A stretch of 64,000 nt of DNA from Fibrisoma limi BUZ 3 (GTDB taxonomy: Bacteria; Bacteroidota; Bacteroidia; Cytophagales; Spirosomataceae): NCBI RefSeq assembly GCF_000296815.2, contig NZ_CAIT01000006.1:124001-188000 (forward strand), written 5' to 3'. Each line of letters starts with the position of its first letter. The first letter of the stretch is position 1. Of the stretch, positions 34,544 to 44,600 are shown piece after piece. The notes under the pieces are model-generated. The model worked only from the letters and a program-made list of their open reading frames with translations. It was not told the DNA's origin and did not search any database. A program made the translations under genes and the position numbers.

Positions 34544-37500
34544 ATGAAATTCGGGGAAATCTTTCGTTTTGAGGTTACGTATCAGCTTCGGTATGTATCG
34601 ACCTGGCTGCTGTTCGCTGTGTTGTTTCTGTTTGGTTTTACCCTCCCCAGACTAGGCACGCCCACCGATGGAACCTATCTGAATTCGCCCAGCACCATTG
34701 CCTTCTTTACCATTTTCGGAAGTGCGCTATGGCTTGTGATTGGTGGGGTCGTTGCCGGAGATGCCGCGACCCGCGATAGACATACGCGAATGCATCCGCT
34801 TACGTATACGACGCCCGTAAGCAAGTTTAATTATCTGGGGGCGCGATTTCTGGCTGCACTGGCACTGAACGTTTCGATTATGTTGATCCTCTATACCGGG
34901 TTCGTTTTCTCCTTTTATGGCCCTGGTGCAAGAACGCAGTTGATCGATCAATTTCGACTTGCCTCTTACGTAACCAATTACGCATATATTGCCTTGCCTA
35001 TGGCCATTGCCGCTACGGCCATTCAGTTTGCCTTCGCAGCTTTGAGTGGTCGGGCCATCACCAGCTACATGGGGAGCCTTGTAATCATTATCGTCTCCCA
35101 TCTTATTGGCACGACGCTTCGATTTAAGCTGGATTGGAAGGTTTTCGGGAGCCTGCTGGACCTGCTCGGCATCACCATCATCCAGGACATGGAAGGCTGG
35201 ACGCCAATCGACAAAAACATACGGCTGATCGGCCTGGAAGGAACCTGGCTTGGGAGCCGTGTTACGTGGTTTGGCTTAGCGATAGGGGCGCTTGCGTTCA
35301 CGTACTTCCGGTTTCAGTTGAGCCACGTTACCGACGTCAGGAAGTGGCGTCTGTTTGGGAGCCGACCTGCATCCACGCATCCTGCCAATCAGGCACATGG
35401 CAATGACTTTAGCCTGATTAACGTACCGGATGTCTCTCGCTATTTTGTATTCCGGACGCATATACGCCAGACCTTCGCGATCGCGGGAGCATCGTTCAGG
35501 TCAATTGCCAAAAGCTGGGGCGGCCTCACAATCGTAGCCGTTTTAGCAATCGGTACGGGTCTGTTCGCGACCGAATACATGGAGTGGTTTGGCGTGCCGT
35601 TATTTGCCCGAACGGAGGAGGTGCTACGGATACTAACGCCATCGCTGAGCAGCTACCAGACACACTGGATCGTCATTCCCTTACTCACCATCTTCTACGC
35701 CGGTGAACTCGTCTGGAGCGAACGTGAGGCAGGAATCAACGAACTTTCCGACACGACGCCCGTTCCTGAGTCGGTCCTGTTTCTGGGCAAATTCATGGGG
35801 CTTGCTCTACTCATCGTCACCTGGGTGGCGTTTCTGATGGTAGCGGGAATCATCAACCAGCTCATAATGGGGTATTATCATTTCGAGATGGATGTATACC
35901 TCAGGGCCCTGTTCGGCATACAGCTTACCAACTACCTCCTCTTCGCGCTGCTCGTTTTCGTGATTCATGTACTGGTGAATCAAAAATACATCGGGCACAT
36001 GGTAGCAATGGGTGCATACGGTTTCATACTTTTCGCGTCGATGCTCGGGGTTGAACACAAGCTGCTGATTTACGCATCCGATACGGGTTGGTCATACAGT
36101 GACATGCGCGGCTTCGGGCCGTTCATGAAACCGTGGCTGTGGTTCAAAATGTACTGGGCATCCTGGGCGTTTCTCCTGGCTATGTTAGCGACGCTGTTCT
36201 GGACACGAAGCAAAGAAGGTGGTCTTAACGCGCGGTTTCACCTGGCGCAACATCGGTTCAGTCAACATAGACCCGCTTTGCTGATAGCCGTGGTTCTAGT
36301 GGTAGTTTCCGGTGGTTTCATCTTCTATAATACCAACGTACTGAATGTGTATTTGAATAACGCGGATCGGATGGCGATGCGGGCGGACTATGAACGCCGT
36401 TATGGTAAGTACATGCATGTTGCAAGACCCGTACTGACGCGTGCGAAGTTACACGTCGAGATTTACCCCGACGAACAAACGGCTGACATACGGGGCACGT
36501 ATCATCTGGTGAATCGCAGCAAGGTCCCTATTGACTCCATTCACCTGTCTACTGTTCTGTACGATGGGATCGAAGCCGTTTCATTCGACCGCGCGGCTTC
36601 CGCGGTTGTGGCTGACGCCGAACTTGGTTATCACATTTATTCATTGAAGAATCCGCTTCAGCCCGGCGACTCCGTGCAAATGAACGTTGAGGTGCATATA
36701 AAGCCTACTGGTTTCAGTAATGATGGCGTGGATGCCTCGGTTGTCGCCAATGGGTCGCATATTGACAGTAATGACTGGATGCCGGTCATTGGGTATGACA
36801 ACGACCGCCGTCTCCGCAATGCCCAGGACCGGCAGAAGTATGGACTTCCTCCTCATGCGGAGAGGTCATCGCTCTACAATGTAGCAGCCCGATATGAAGC
36901 GGATCATGCCAGACTGATTGATTTTGAAGCGGTGGTGGGAACTGTCGGGGACCAGATCGCGGTAGCACCCGGCAGTCTGACGCGTACGTGGACGAAAGGT
37001 GACCGTCGGTACTTCCACTACGTGACCAACGCCCCAATCCTCAATGAGTATGCCTTTTTCTCGGCGAGATACGGCGTGCGGGAAGCACAGTGGGTGCCTC
37101 CTTCGCCGGTTGCCCGGAACTCGGTTCAGGAGTCAAAAAATACAGCGAAACCAGTTACTATCCAGGTCTTTTATCATCCGGCACACGACGCCAATGTAGA
37201 GCGCATGGTGAAAAGCGCACAAGCTTCGCTGGCGTATTACGGCCAGGAGTTTGGCGTTTACCCCTACAGTCATTTCCGGGTGCTGGAGCGGCCGGGCCCC
37301 GGCCGTGGTATGCACGCCGAGCCGATGACGATTGATTACCAGGAAGGGTATTCACTGATGAATCCAAAGGCGGGTGGTCTCGATCTGCCCTATCACATCT
37401 TGGCGCATGAAGTGGCCCACCAATGGTGGGGCATTACTTTCGTCCCCGCAGCGGTCGAGGGAGTCGGGTTTCTTGTTGAAAGCCTGGCTACGTACTCGGC

Positions 37501-38179
37501 GATGCAGGTAGTGGAGGCAACGCTGGGCTACGAGCATCTGCTTAAGTATTTGTCCCAGATGCGACAGGAGTACGAAGTGCCTCGGTCCCGGGCAGCTCCG
37601 TCTTTGCTCCGGGCCAGCAACAGGTTCATGAATTACCGTAAAGGGCCTTTCGCCCTCTACGCGCTCAGAAGCTATATCGGAAAAGACCGTGTCAATGATG
37701 CACTCAGGCGGCTGCTTCGTAGTTACACGGCAAGCCCGCCATTGCCAACGACGCTTGATTTTTACGGAGAACTGAACGCTGTGACGCCGGACTCACTGCA
37801 CTACCTGCTGAACGATCTCTTCGCGACCAATACCTTCTGGGAACTGAAGACCGAGCAAGCAACGGCGACGCAGACTAAGAAAGGTGATTGGCAGGTAGCC
37901 CTAACCGTGCAGGCACGTAAAGTGATAGTGGACGAAATGGGGGTTGAGAAACCGGTGCCGATGAATGACTGGATAGAGATCGGGGTCTTTAGCCCCACGG
38001 AAAAAGACAACCAGTCCAACCAGCCCCTCTACCTAAAGAAACACCGTATCCGCTCCGGCAGGCAGACAATCTCAGTGACGGTGCCGCGCCAGCCGACCCG
38101 TGCCGGCATCGACCCCAATCACCTGCTGATCGATCTGGAGATGGATGATAACACAGAGGGGGTGAAAGTTCAGAACTGA
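34544..38179 (+). CDS. ABC-2 permease fused to an M1-family metallopeptidase (copy 2)
   Basis: This 1211-residue protein is a full-length paralogue of the fusion at 29400, with the same order of parts: ABC-2 permease helices (to about residue 610, including FYAGELVWSEREAGINELSDTTPVPES) and an M1-like domain. The zinc site is AHEVAHQWWG (His955, Glu956, His959), with Glu in VESLATY 20 residues after the second His. The substrate loop reads RGMHAEPMTIDYQEG, which keeps a Glu where copy 1 has Asp. No ATPase gene accompanies it, so it likely shares the one at 28501, perhaps as a heterodimer with copy 1 (inference). A proline-rich insertion (about 850-875, PPSPVARNSVQESKNTAKP) is specific to this copy. 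Confidence 0.92.
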   Translation: MKFGEIFRFEVTYQLRYVSTWLLFAVLFLFGFTLPRLGTPTDGTYLNSPSTIAFFTIFGSALWLVIGGVVAGDAATRDRHTRMHPLTYTTPVSKFNYLGARFLAALALNVSIMLILYTGFVFSFYGPGARTQLIDQFRLASYVTNYAYIALPMAIAATAIQFAFAALSGRAITSYMGSLVIIIVSHLIGTTLRFKLDWKVFGSLLDLLGITIIQDMEGWTPIDKNIRLIGLEGTWLGSRVTWFGLAIGALAFTYFRFQLSHVTDVRKWRLFGSRPASTHPANQAHGNDFSLINVPDVSRYFVFRTHIRQTFAIAGASFRSIAKSWGGLTIVAVLAIGTGLFATEYMEWFGVPLFARTEEVLRILTPSLSSYQTHWIVIPLLTIFYAGELVWSEREAGINELSDTTPVPESVLFLGKFMGLALLIVTWVAFLMVAGIINQLIMGYYHFEMDVYLRALFGIQLTNYLLFALLVFVIHVLVNQKYIGHMVAMGAYGFILFASMLGVEHKLLIYASDTGWSYSDMRGFGPFMKPWLWFKMYWASWAFLLAMLATLFWTRSKEGGLNARFHLAQHRFSQHRPALLIAVVLVVVSGGFIFYNTNVLNVYLNNADRMAMRADYERRYGKYMHVARPVLTRAKLHVEIYPDEQTADIRGTYHLVNRSKVPIDSIHLSTVLYDGIEAVSFDRAASAVVADAELGYHIYSLKNPLQPGDSVQMNVEVHIKPTGFSNDGVDASVVANGSHIDSNDWMPVIGYDNDRRLRNAQDRQKYGLPPHAERSSLYNVAARYEADHARLIDFEAVVGTVGDQIAVAPGSLTRTWTKGDRRYFHYVTNAPILNEYAFFSARYGVREAQWVPPSPVARNSVQESKNTAKPVTIQVFYHPAHDANVERMVKSAQASLAYYGQEFGVYPYSHFRVLERPGPGRGMHAEPMTIDYQEGYSLMNPKAGGLDLPYHILAHEVAHQWWGITFVPAAVEGVGFLVESLATYSAMQVVEATLGYEHLLKYLSQMRQEYEVPRSRAAPSLLRASNRFMNYRKGPFALYALRSYIGKDRVNDALRRLLRSYTASPPLPTTLDFYGELNAVTPDSLHYLLNDLFATNTFWELKTEQATATQTKKGDWQVALTVQARKVIVDEMGVEKPVPMNDWIEIGVFSPTEKDNQSNQPLYLKKHRIRSGRQTISVTVPRQPTRAGIDPNHLLIDLEMDDNTEGVKVQN

Positions 38180-38226
38180 TCTCGGCTCGACGCTTGTAGT
38201 AAGCGTACGGCAGGCTTATCAATCAT

Positions 38227-39153
38227 TTAGTTGAACCGATGGGTGCTGCGGAAGCCAAGCGGGGATAGCCTGGTTTTGTTTTTGAATAATTTGTTAAAGG
38301 ATTGGGCGTGGGCAAAGCCGAGTAGATACGCAACTTCACTCACCGTCAACTCTGTGGTCGTCAACAGCTCTTTGGCCTTGTCAATGAGGTGATTGTGGAT
38401 ATGTTGTTGCGCGTTCTGTCCCGTAAGCGACCGTAGCAGGCTGCTCAAATAATGGGGTGACACAGCCAATTGTTCCGCCAGATACTGCACGGTGGGTGGT
38501 CCCAGTTCCGGCAACAGGTCGCTGTTCAGGTACGTCGACAGCAATGCCTCGAAGCGTATCAGCAACGTTCGGTTCACGACCTTACGGGTCATAAATTGCC
38601 GGCTGTAGAAACGGTCGCAGTAGTCGAGCAGCAACTGAATCTGGGACGTGATGATGTCGTGACTGTACGCATCGATAGCCGAACGCAATTCCTGTTTGAT
38701 CGTGCTGACGATGAAATCGAGGATGGTCTCTTCCTTGTCGGACAGGTGTAGGGCTTCGTGGACCGCATACGAAAAGTAGTCGTACGACTTGATCTTTCCG
38801 GCCAGCCGCGAACCCTGAATGAAATCAGGATGAACCACCAGCCACCAGCCCGATAATCTCAGATTGTCGACAATGTCCGTTGTAATTACCTGACCCGGTG
38901 AGAAGAACGTCATCACCCCCTCGTCAAAATCGTAGGAGTTCTGACCGTAGCGCATCTTACCCTCAAAATTCTTTTTCAGGGCAATGCAATAGAAGTTATA
39001 AACGACGCTGCGAAGCTGTTCATCCGAAAAACAGGTTATTTCCGAAAAGTCAATCACACTCACCAGCGGATTATCCGGTTTGCCGATCGTCAGTAAGCGG
39101 TGCAGTTCGGATATGGAGTGGATGATGTATGGTTTTGCCAGTGATGGTTTCAT
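38227..39153 (-). CDS. AraC-family transcription regulator
   Basis: This 308-residue protein has an N-terminal sensor part (about 1-200) with no recognised ligand motif and a C-terminal AraC domain: VQYLAEQLAVSPHYLSSLLRSLTGQNAQQHIHNHLIDKAKELLTTTELTVSEVAYLLGFAHAQSFNKLFKNKTRLSPLGFR. It is on the minus strand behind a co-directional SDR gene 55 bases upstream, and is convergent with the second permease-M1 fusion. It may control the SDR gene and itself, as in many AraC-SDR pairs of this phylum. Confidence 0.93.
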   Translation of the reverse strand: MKPSLAKPYIIHSISELHRLLTIGKPDNPLVSVIDFSEITCFSDEQLRSVVYNFYCIALKKNFEGKMRYGQNSYDFDEGVMTFFSPGQVITTDIVDNLRLSGWWLVVHPDFIQGSRLAGKIKSYDYFSYAVHEALHLSDKEETILDFIVSTIKQELRSAIDAYSHDIITSQIQLLLDYCDRFYSRQFMTRKVVNRTLLIRFEALLSTYLNSDLLPELGPPTVQYLAEQLAVSPHYLSSLLRSLTGQNAQQHIHNHLIDKAKELLTTTELTVSEVAYLLGFAHAQSFNKLFKNKTRLSPLGFRSTHRFN

Positions 39154-39208
39154 AGCTTAAGAAGCGTTGGTACCGGCAGGCAGCTATGCTTGATACCTGC
39201 CGGTGCTG

Positions 39209-40042
39209 TTAGTCAAAATCAGTCGATAACGTTACGTGTTTCCAGGCGTCAATCTCCTGCTTTTCGCGTTCGCGATGCTCGGTGATCAACTGGTACGTAT
39301 CCGCTCCCAGCAGTAGGTGCAGCGGAGGTTCCGGATAAGTAACCAGATCCATCAGGATACCAGCCAGCTTTTCCGGGTCGCCCGCCTGCCTACCACTGAA
39401 GCTCCGCCACAACTCCTCGGCTTTGTCCAGTCCATACGCCGGAATTCTATTCCTGGCAAACTGCATGGAACCTTCGTCCATGAAGTTGGTTCTGAACTGC
39501 CCCGGTGCCACTACGGTAACCTTGATGCCAAACGGTTGTGCTTCCAGGGCCAGTGCTTCCGAAAGGCCAACGATGGCAAATTTGGCGGCATTGTAACTGG
39601 CTGCATTAGCAAATCCTACGTAGCCGGCGTTGGAGGAGATGTTGATAACGTGCCCTGAACCCTGGGCGCGCAGGTGAGGCATAGCCGCCCGAATAACATT
39701 AACCGCTCCGAACAGATTCACATCGATGGTTTGTCGAAACTCCCGGTCGGTCATTTCTTCGAGGCTCCCGACCAACGAGTAGCCTGCGTTGTTGACCACT
39801 ACGTCCAGGCGACCGAACCGTTGGATGGTTTGCGCAACGGCTTGTTTTACGCTGGTATCGTCCGTAAGGTCAACCGCCAGAGCCAATAGATGTTCGGGCT
39901 GTTCACCTAAAGCCTCCAGTAAGGCAGCCGTATTGCGGGTCGTTGCGGCAACCTGATGGCCGGCTGCCAATAAGCGTTTTACTAAGGTCAGTCCCAGGCC
40001 TTTCGAGGTGCCGGTGACAAACCACGTTTTTTGCTGATTCAT
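39209..40042 (-). CDS. Short-chain dehydrogenase/reductase (SDR)
   Basis: From ATG at 40042 (MNQQKTWFVTGTSKGLGLTLVKRLL) the protein has 277 residues; an ATG ten codons earlier is less likely. It shows the TGTSKGLG cofactor motif, the NNAGYS motif, the catalytic Ser (VINISSNAG) and SYNAAKFA as YxxxK, followed by VTVVAPGQFRTNF. This is a classical NADP-preferring SDR; the substrate is unknown. The neighbour AraC gene lies 55 bases downstream on the same strand. Confidence 0.94.
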   Translation of the reverse strand: MNQQKTWFVTGTSKGLGLTLVKRLLAAGHQVAATTRNTAALLEALGEQPEHLLALAVDLTDDTSVKQAVAQTIQRFGRLDVVVNNAGYSLVGSLEEMTDREFRQTIDVNLFGAVNVIRAAMPHLRAQGSGHVINISSNAGYVGFANAASYNAAKFAIVGLSEALALEAQPFGIKVTVVAPGQFRTNFMDEGSMQFARNRIPAYGLDKAEELWRSFSGRQAGDPEKLAGILMDLVTYPEPPLHLLLGADTYQLITEHREREKQEIDAWKHVTLSTDFD

Positions 40043-40072
40043 CGTTTTGTCGTCGCTATAAATACCCGACAA

Positions 40073-40376
40073 AGGTCAACAGACCGGAGCCGTAAAAAGT
40101 AGCCAACCTGTCGTTTGTTGTAGCCGAAACGGGGTAAATAAGCCCGCCCACTAACGCGGCTTCTTACCAAAAGCTAATCCAAAAAAACAGGACCAATTGC
40201 ATTCGTCCTGCCTTTCCCTGCGTACGTCATCTATACTTGCCCACCCCCTGCGTAGCCGTCTCTTTTGCATTGTCAACGGCCATCAATCGCCGGTTGTCTA
40301 CGCTATGCAAATCTTTACTACCGGGTATGGTCTCCAACGTTCCAGCCACTTTACCCAGCCAAAACAACAAATCACT
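40073..40376. other. 304-base divergent intergenic region
   Basis: The gap separates the SDR (minus) and the second RND operon (plus). It holds copy 2 of the CAATTGCATTCGTCC motif (40194-40208), and TATACTTG at 40231-40238 as a possible -7 element for the RND operon. An open frame from 40197 is an in-frame extension of the adaptor gene and lacks its own signal features. Confidence 0.5.
40194..40238 (+). promoter_or_regulatory. Shared motif CAATTGCATTCGTCC (copy 2) with possible -7 element
   Basis: CAATTGCATTCGTCC (40194-40208) matches 26409-26423 exactly and is followed by the same nGCnTTTnnCTG pattern. TATACTTG at 40231-40238 is one change from TAnnTTTG. It stands about 140 bases before the start of the RND adaptor gene and is a candidate promoter for that operon. 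Confidence 0.35.
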
Positions 40377-41561
40377 ATGAAACAGGTCAACCACCTTCTC
40401 CGACAGGCTTTTCTTCTACAAACCACACTGTTCATCCTTCCCGTTTTAGTTCTGTTTGGTTGCAGCTCGGCGGCAGAGCAAAGCCAGACGGCCGCTGCCG
40501 AAGCACCAACGTTGCCCGTCGTTCAGGTACAAACCGCTTCCATGACCACGTACCAGGAGTTCCCGGCTACGCTGGAAGGTAAGGTAAACGTCGACATTCG
40601 GCCGCAGGTCGAGGGGTATTTGGAAAAGATTTACGTCGACGAAGGTGCGACTGTTCGAAAGGGGCAACCGCTGTTCCGCATCGACGAACGCAGCTACCGC
40701 GAGCAACTCAGCAACGCCAACGCTAGCCTGCTGGCCGCCAAAGCGAACATGGACAAGGCGGCTATCGAAGTGGCCCGGCTGAGCCCGTTGGTTCAGAACA
40801 AGGTCATCTCGGACGTGCAGCTCAAAGCCGCTCAGTCGGCCTATGACGCAGCCAAAGCGAGTGTTGAGCAGGCCAGGGCAACCGTCAGCACGGCCCAGAC
40901 GAACCTGAGCCGCACACTGATTACTGCCCCCGTCAATGGTTACATTGGTCGGTTGCCGTACAAACCGGGCAGTCTGGTGGGCCGCGCGGAGCCGCAGGCG
41001 TTGACAACCATCTCGGACGTTCGCGAACTGTACGCGTACTTCTCGATGAGCGAGGTTGACTTCCTGCAATTCACGCAACAGGCACCGGGTCGCAGCATGG
41101 CCGAGAAGATCAAGCGCTTTCCGCCGGTGGATCTGTTGCTGGCCGATAACAGTGCCTATAGCCAGAAAGGTCGGATCGAAATGGTGTCCGGCCAGTTCGA
41201 CAAGACGATGGGCGCGATCAGCTTCCGGGCGGTGTTTCCCAACGGACAGGGCCTGCTACGGTCGGGCATTACAGGTCGCGTTCGGATTCCGCAGCCGCAC
41301 GGCGAAACCGTTGTCGTGCCGCAGGAAGCCACCTTTGAACGCCAGGATCGCGTCTTTGTCTTTGCCGTGGCCGACAGCAACAAGGTAGAGAGCCGACCGC
41401 TTCAGATTGCGGGAAAAAGCGGCAACTACTACCTGATCAGTCAAGGCGTTAAACCCGGCGACCGGATTGTGCGCGATGGCCTGGACCGACTGCACGACGG
41501 CGATGTTATTACGCCCAAACTCGTGGCTAAAGACACCAATCAGCTAACCTCAGCTTTGTAA
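40377..41561 (+). CDS. RND periplasmic adaptor lipoprotein (AcrA-like), second system
   Basis: From ATG at 40377 the protein has 394 residues with a lipobox (VLVLFGC, Cys29). It is a typical AcrA/MexA adaptor: LEGKVNVDIRPQVEGYLEKIYVDEGATVRKGQPLFRIDERSYREQL, a coiled hairpin (90-175), LITAPVNGYIGRLPYKPGSLVG, and a C-terminal VVPQEATFERQDRVFVF. The 60-codon upstream extension of the frame has no signal and is rejected. It begins an operon in the standard order adaptor-permease-outer-membrane factor. Confidence 0.95.
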   Translation: MKQVNHLLRQAFLLQTTLFILPVLVLFGCSSAAEQSQTAAAEAPTLPVVQVQTASMTTYQEFPATLEGKVNVDIRPQVEGYLEKIYVDEGATVRKGQPLFRIDERSYREQLSNANASLLAAKANMDKAAIEVARLSPLVQNKVISDVQLKAAQSAYDAAKASVEQARATVSTAQTNLSRTLITAPVNGYIGRLPYKPGSLVGRAEPQALTTISDVRELYAYFSMSEVDFLQFTQQAPGRSMAEKIKRFPPVDLLLADNSAYSQKGRIEMVSGQFDKTMGAISFRAVFPNGQGLLRSGITGRVRIPQPHGETVVVPQEATFERQDRVFVFAVADSNKVESRPLQIAGKSGNYYLISQGVKPGDRIVRDGLDRLHDGDVITPKLVAKDTNQLTSAL

Positions 41562-41624
41562 TCCATCTCATATAACGAAAGGTTTTCGGGTTCTCATCAG
41601 CTACCCCGGCAACCAGTATCCGCT

Positions 41625-44600
41625 ATGCTTAAAATATTCATTGAACGACCGGTTCTGGCGACGGTCATCTCTATTCTATTGGTCATTCTGGGGGTTATTT
41701 CCTTAGTGACCATGCCAGTTGCGCAGTTTCCCGACATTGCCCCGCCGAGTGTTCAGGTGTTGGCATCGTACCCCGGTGCGAACTCCGAAGTCGTAGCTCG
41801 TTCGGTGGCGACGCCGTTGGAAGAAGCCATCAACGGGGTTGAAAACATGACATACATGACCTCGTCGGCCGGTAACGATGGGTCGGTGGCGATCAACGTG
41901 TTTTTTGAGTTGGGTACCAATCCCGACCTGGCAGCCGTGAACGTACAGAACCGCGTGGCGAAGGCCACCAGCCTGTTGCCCGCCGAAGTGGTACAGGCTG
42001 GTATCTCCACCCAGAAGCAGCAGAACAGCATGATCATGTTCCTGGACCTGATCAGCACCGAGGCCGTTTACGACGAAACGTTTTTACAGAACTACGCCAA
42101 AATCAACATCATTCCCGAGTTACAGCGGGTTAAGGGCGTCGGTCAGGCGGTCGTGTTTGGGGTGAAGGATTACGCCATGCGCGTATGGCTGAAACCGGAT
42201 CGGTTAGTGGCTTACGGGCTGTCACCCCAGGAAGTGCTGGCGGCTATCCGGGACCAGAACCTCGAAGCCGCTCCTGGCCGAATTGGGGAAAGCAGCACGG
42301 AGTCGTTTGAGTACGTAATCAAATACAAAGGTAAATTCACCAAGCCCGAAGAGTTTGATCAGATTGTGCTGAAAGCCAATACCGACGGCTCAACGATTCT
42401 GCTGAAAGACGTGGCCCGGCTCGAATTTGGCTCGTTCACGTACAGCGGCAACACGAAAGTGAACGGGAAGGCCGCTACCGGCATTGCGATCTACCAGACG
42501 GCTGGCTCCAACGCCAACGACATTCAGGTGGCGATGCTGGAGATTATGGATAAAGCCACCAAATCGTTTCCGAAAGGCATTCACTACGCGGTTGAATACA
42601 GCACCAAAACGTTCCTTGACGAAGCCATCGACCAGGTTTCGCACACGCTGATTGAGGCTTTCGTACTGGTCTTTATCGTCGTGTTCCTGTTCCTGCAGGA
42701 CTTCCGCTCGACGCTGATTCCGGCCATCGCTGTGCCGGTCGCGATTATCGGTACGTTCTTTTTCATGCAGTTATTCGGCTTCACGATCAACCTGCTGACC
42801 CTTTTCGCCCTGGTGCTGGCGATTGGTATTGTGGTGGACGATGCCATCTTGGTGGTGGAAGCCGTACACACGCGCATGGAACAGGGCAAGCAGTCGGCTA
42901 AGTCGGCTACGTTACGCTCGATGCAGGAGATTTCGGGCGCTATCGTGTCGATCACGCTCATTATGGCGGCTGTGTTCGTGCCGGTTGGCTTCATGAAAGG
43001 TCCGGCCGGGGTGTTCTACCAGCAATTCGCCTTTACGCTGGCCATTGCGATCTTCATTTCGGCAGTCAACGCCCTGACGCTCAGTCCGGCTCTGTGCGCA
43101 CTGCTCCTGACGAACAAGCACACGGAGGGAGAGCACGAGAACGGTAAAAAGGGCCTGGCCGGTCGGTTCTTTACCGCGTTTAATGCGGGCTTTGCGGCCA
43201 CAACGAAGCGGTATGTGGGCATTACCCGGCTGTTGATCCGGCATAAATGGGTTGGTCTGAGCGGTCTGGTGCTGGTCATGGTTACTACGTTCTGGCTGAT
43301 GCGGAAAACCCCGACCGGGTTCATCCCGTCCGAGGACCAGGGGTTCATTGTCTATTCGCTGAAATTACCAGCGGGGGCTTCATTGCAGCGCACGCAGAAA
43401 GTCATGAACCGGATGGAACAGATTGTGCGCAGTATGCCCGCCGTTCACAGTCATTACGGGATCAGCGGCTTCAACGTCATTGCCAATTCCATTAGCCCGT
43501 CGTATGCCGTTGGCTTTATCAACCTGAAACCCTACGCCGAACGCGGACCGATTCAGAATCTGGATGCGGTGATCGGGACCATTAACGGGGAACTGGCGAA
43601 GGTCAGCGAAGGCCACGTGGACGTATTTACCTTCCCGACGGTGCCGGGTTTTGGTAGCGTCGACGGCTTCGAAATGGTGTTGCAGGATCGGACGGCCGGC
43701 AAGCTCGACAAGCTAAACAGTACCGCTACTCAATTCCTCACCGAGTTGGGCAAACGTCCAGAAATTGCCGCGGCTTTCACCACCTTTGACACGGGAACAC
43801 CGCAGTATTCGCTGGAGATTGACGCCAAGAAAGCCAAGCAGTTGGGCGTATCGACGGGGGAGGTTCTGCAAACGATGCAGGTGTATTACGGTAGTACGTT
43901 TGCTTCGGACTTCAACCGGTTCGGGAAGTTCTACCGGGTCATTGCCCAGGCCGACAGCCCGTACCGCACCGATCCGTCGTCGTTGAACGGCATTTACGTC
44001 AAGAATTCGACGGGGCAAATGGTGCCGATGGCTACGGTGGCCTCTCTAAAACGCGTGTACGGCCCCGAAGTGGTTACGCGCAATAACCTGTTCAATGCCG
44101 TCGTCATCAATGGTATACCGAAGCCCGGCTACAGTTCGGGGGATGCGATCCGGGCGGTGGAGGAAGTGGCCGCCAAACACCTGCCCAACGGCTACACCTA
44201 CGAGTGGACCGGCATCACCCGCGAAGAGATTTCGGCCGGTAACCAGTCGGGCCTGATCTTCCTGCTTAGTCTGGTGTTCATCTACTTCCTGCTGGCGGCT
44301 CAGTACGAGAGCTATTTACTGCCCCTGGCCGTGATTCTGTCGGTGCCGACGGGTGTGCTGGGCGTGTTCTGGGCGATCAACCTGGCGGGAATTGATAACA
44401 ACATCTACGTGCAGGTCGGTTTGATCATGCTCATCGGCTTGCTGGCTAAAAACGCCATTCTGATTGTCGAGTACGCTGTTCAGCGACGCCGGGCAGGTAT
44501 GGCTCTGATAGCATCAGCACTGGAAGCCGCTCAGTTGCGACTACGGCCGATTCTGATGACGTCCTTTGCCTTCATCGTGGGACTTATCCCGCTGATGAGC

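Noticed and set aside
40197-40376. 60-codon extension of the second RND adaptor
   Set aside because: The extension covers the promoter region and would bury the lipoprotein signal; the ATG at 40377 gives a normal lipobox.
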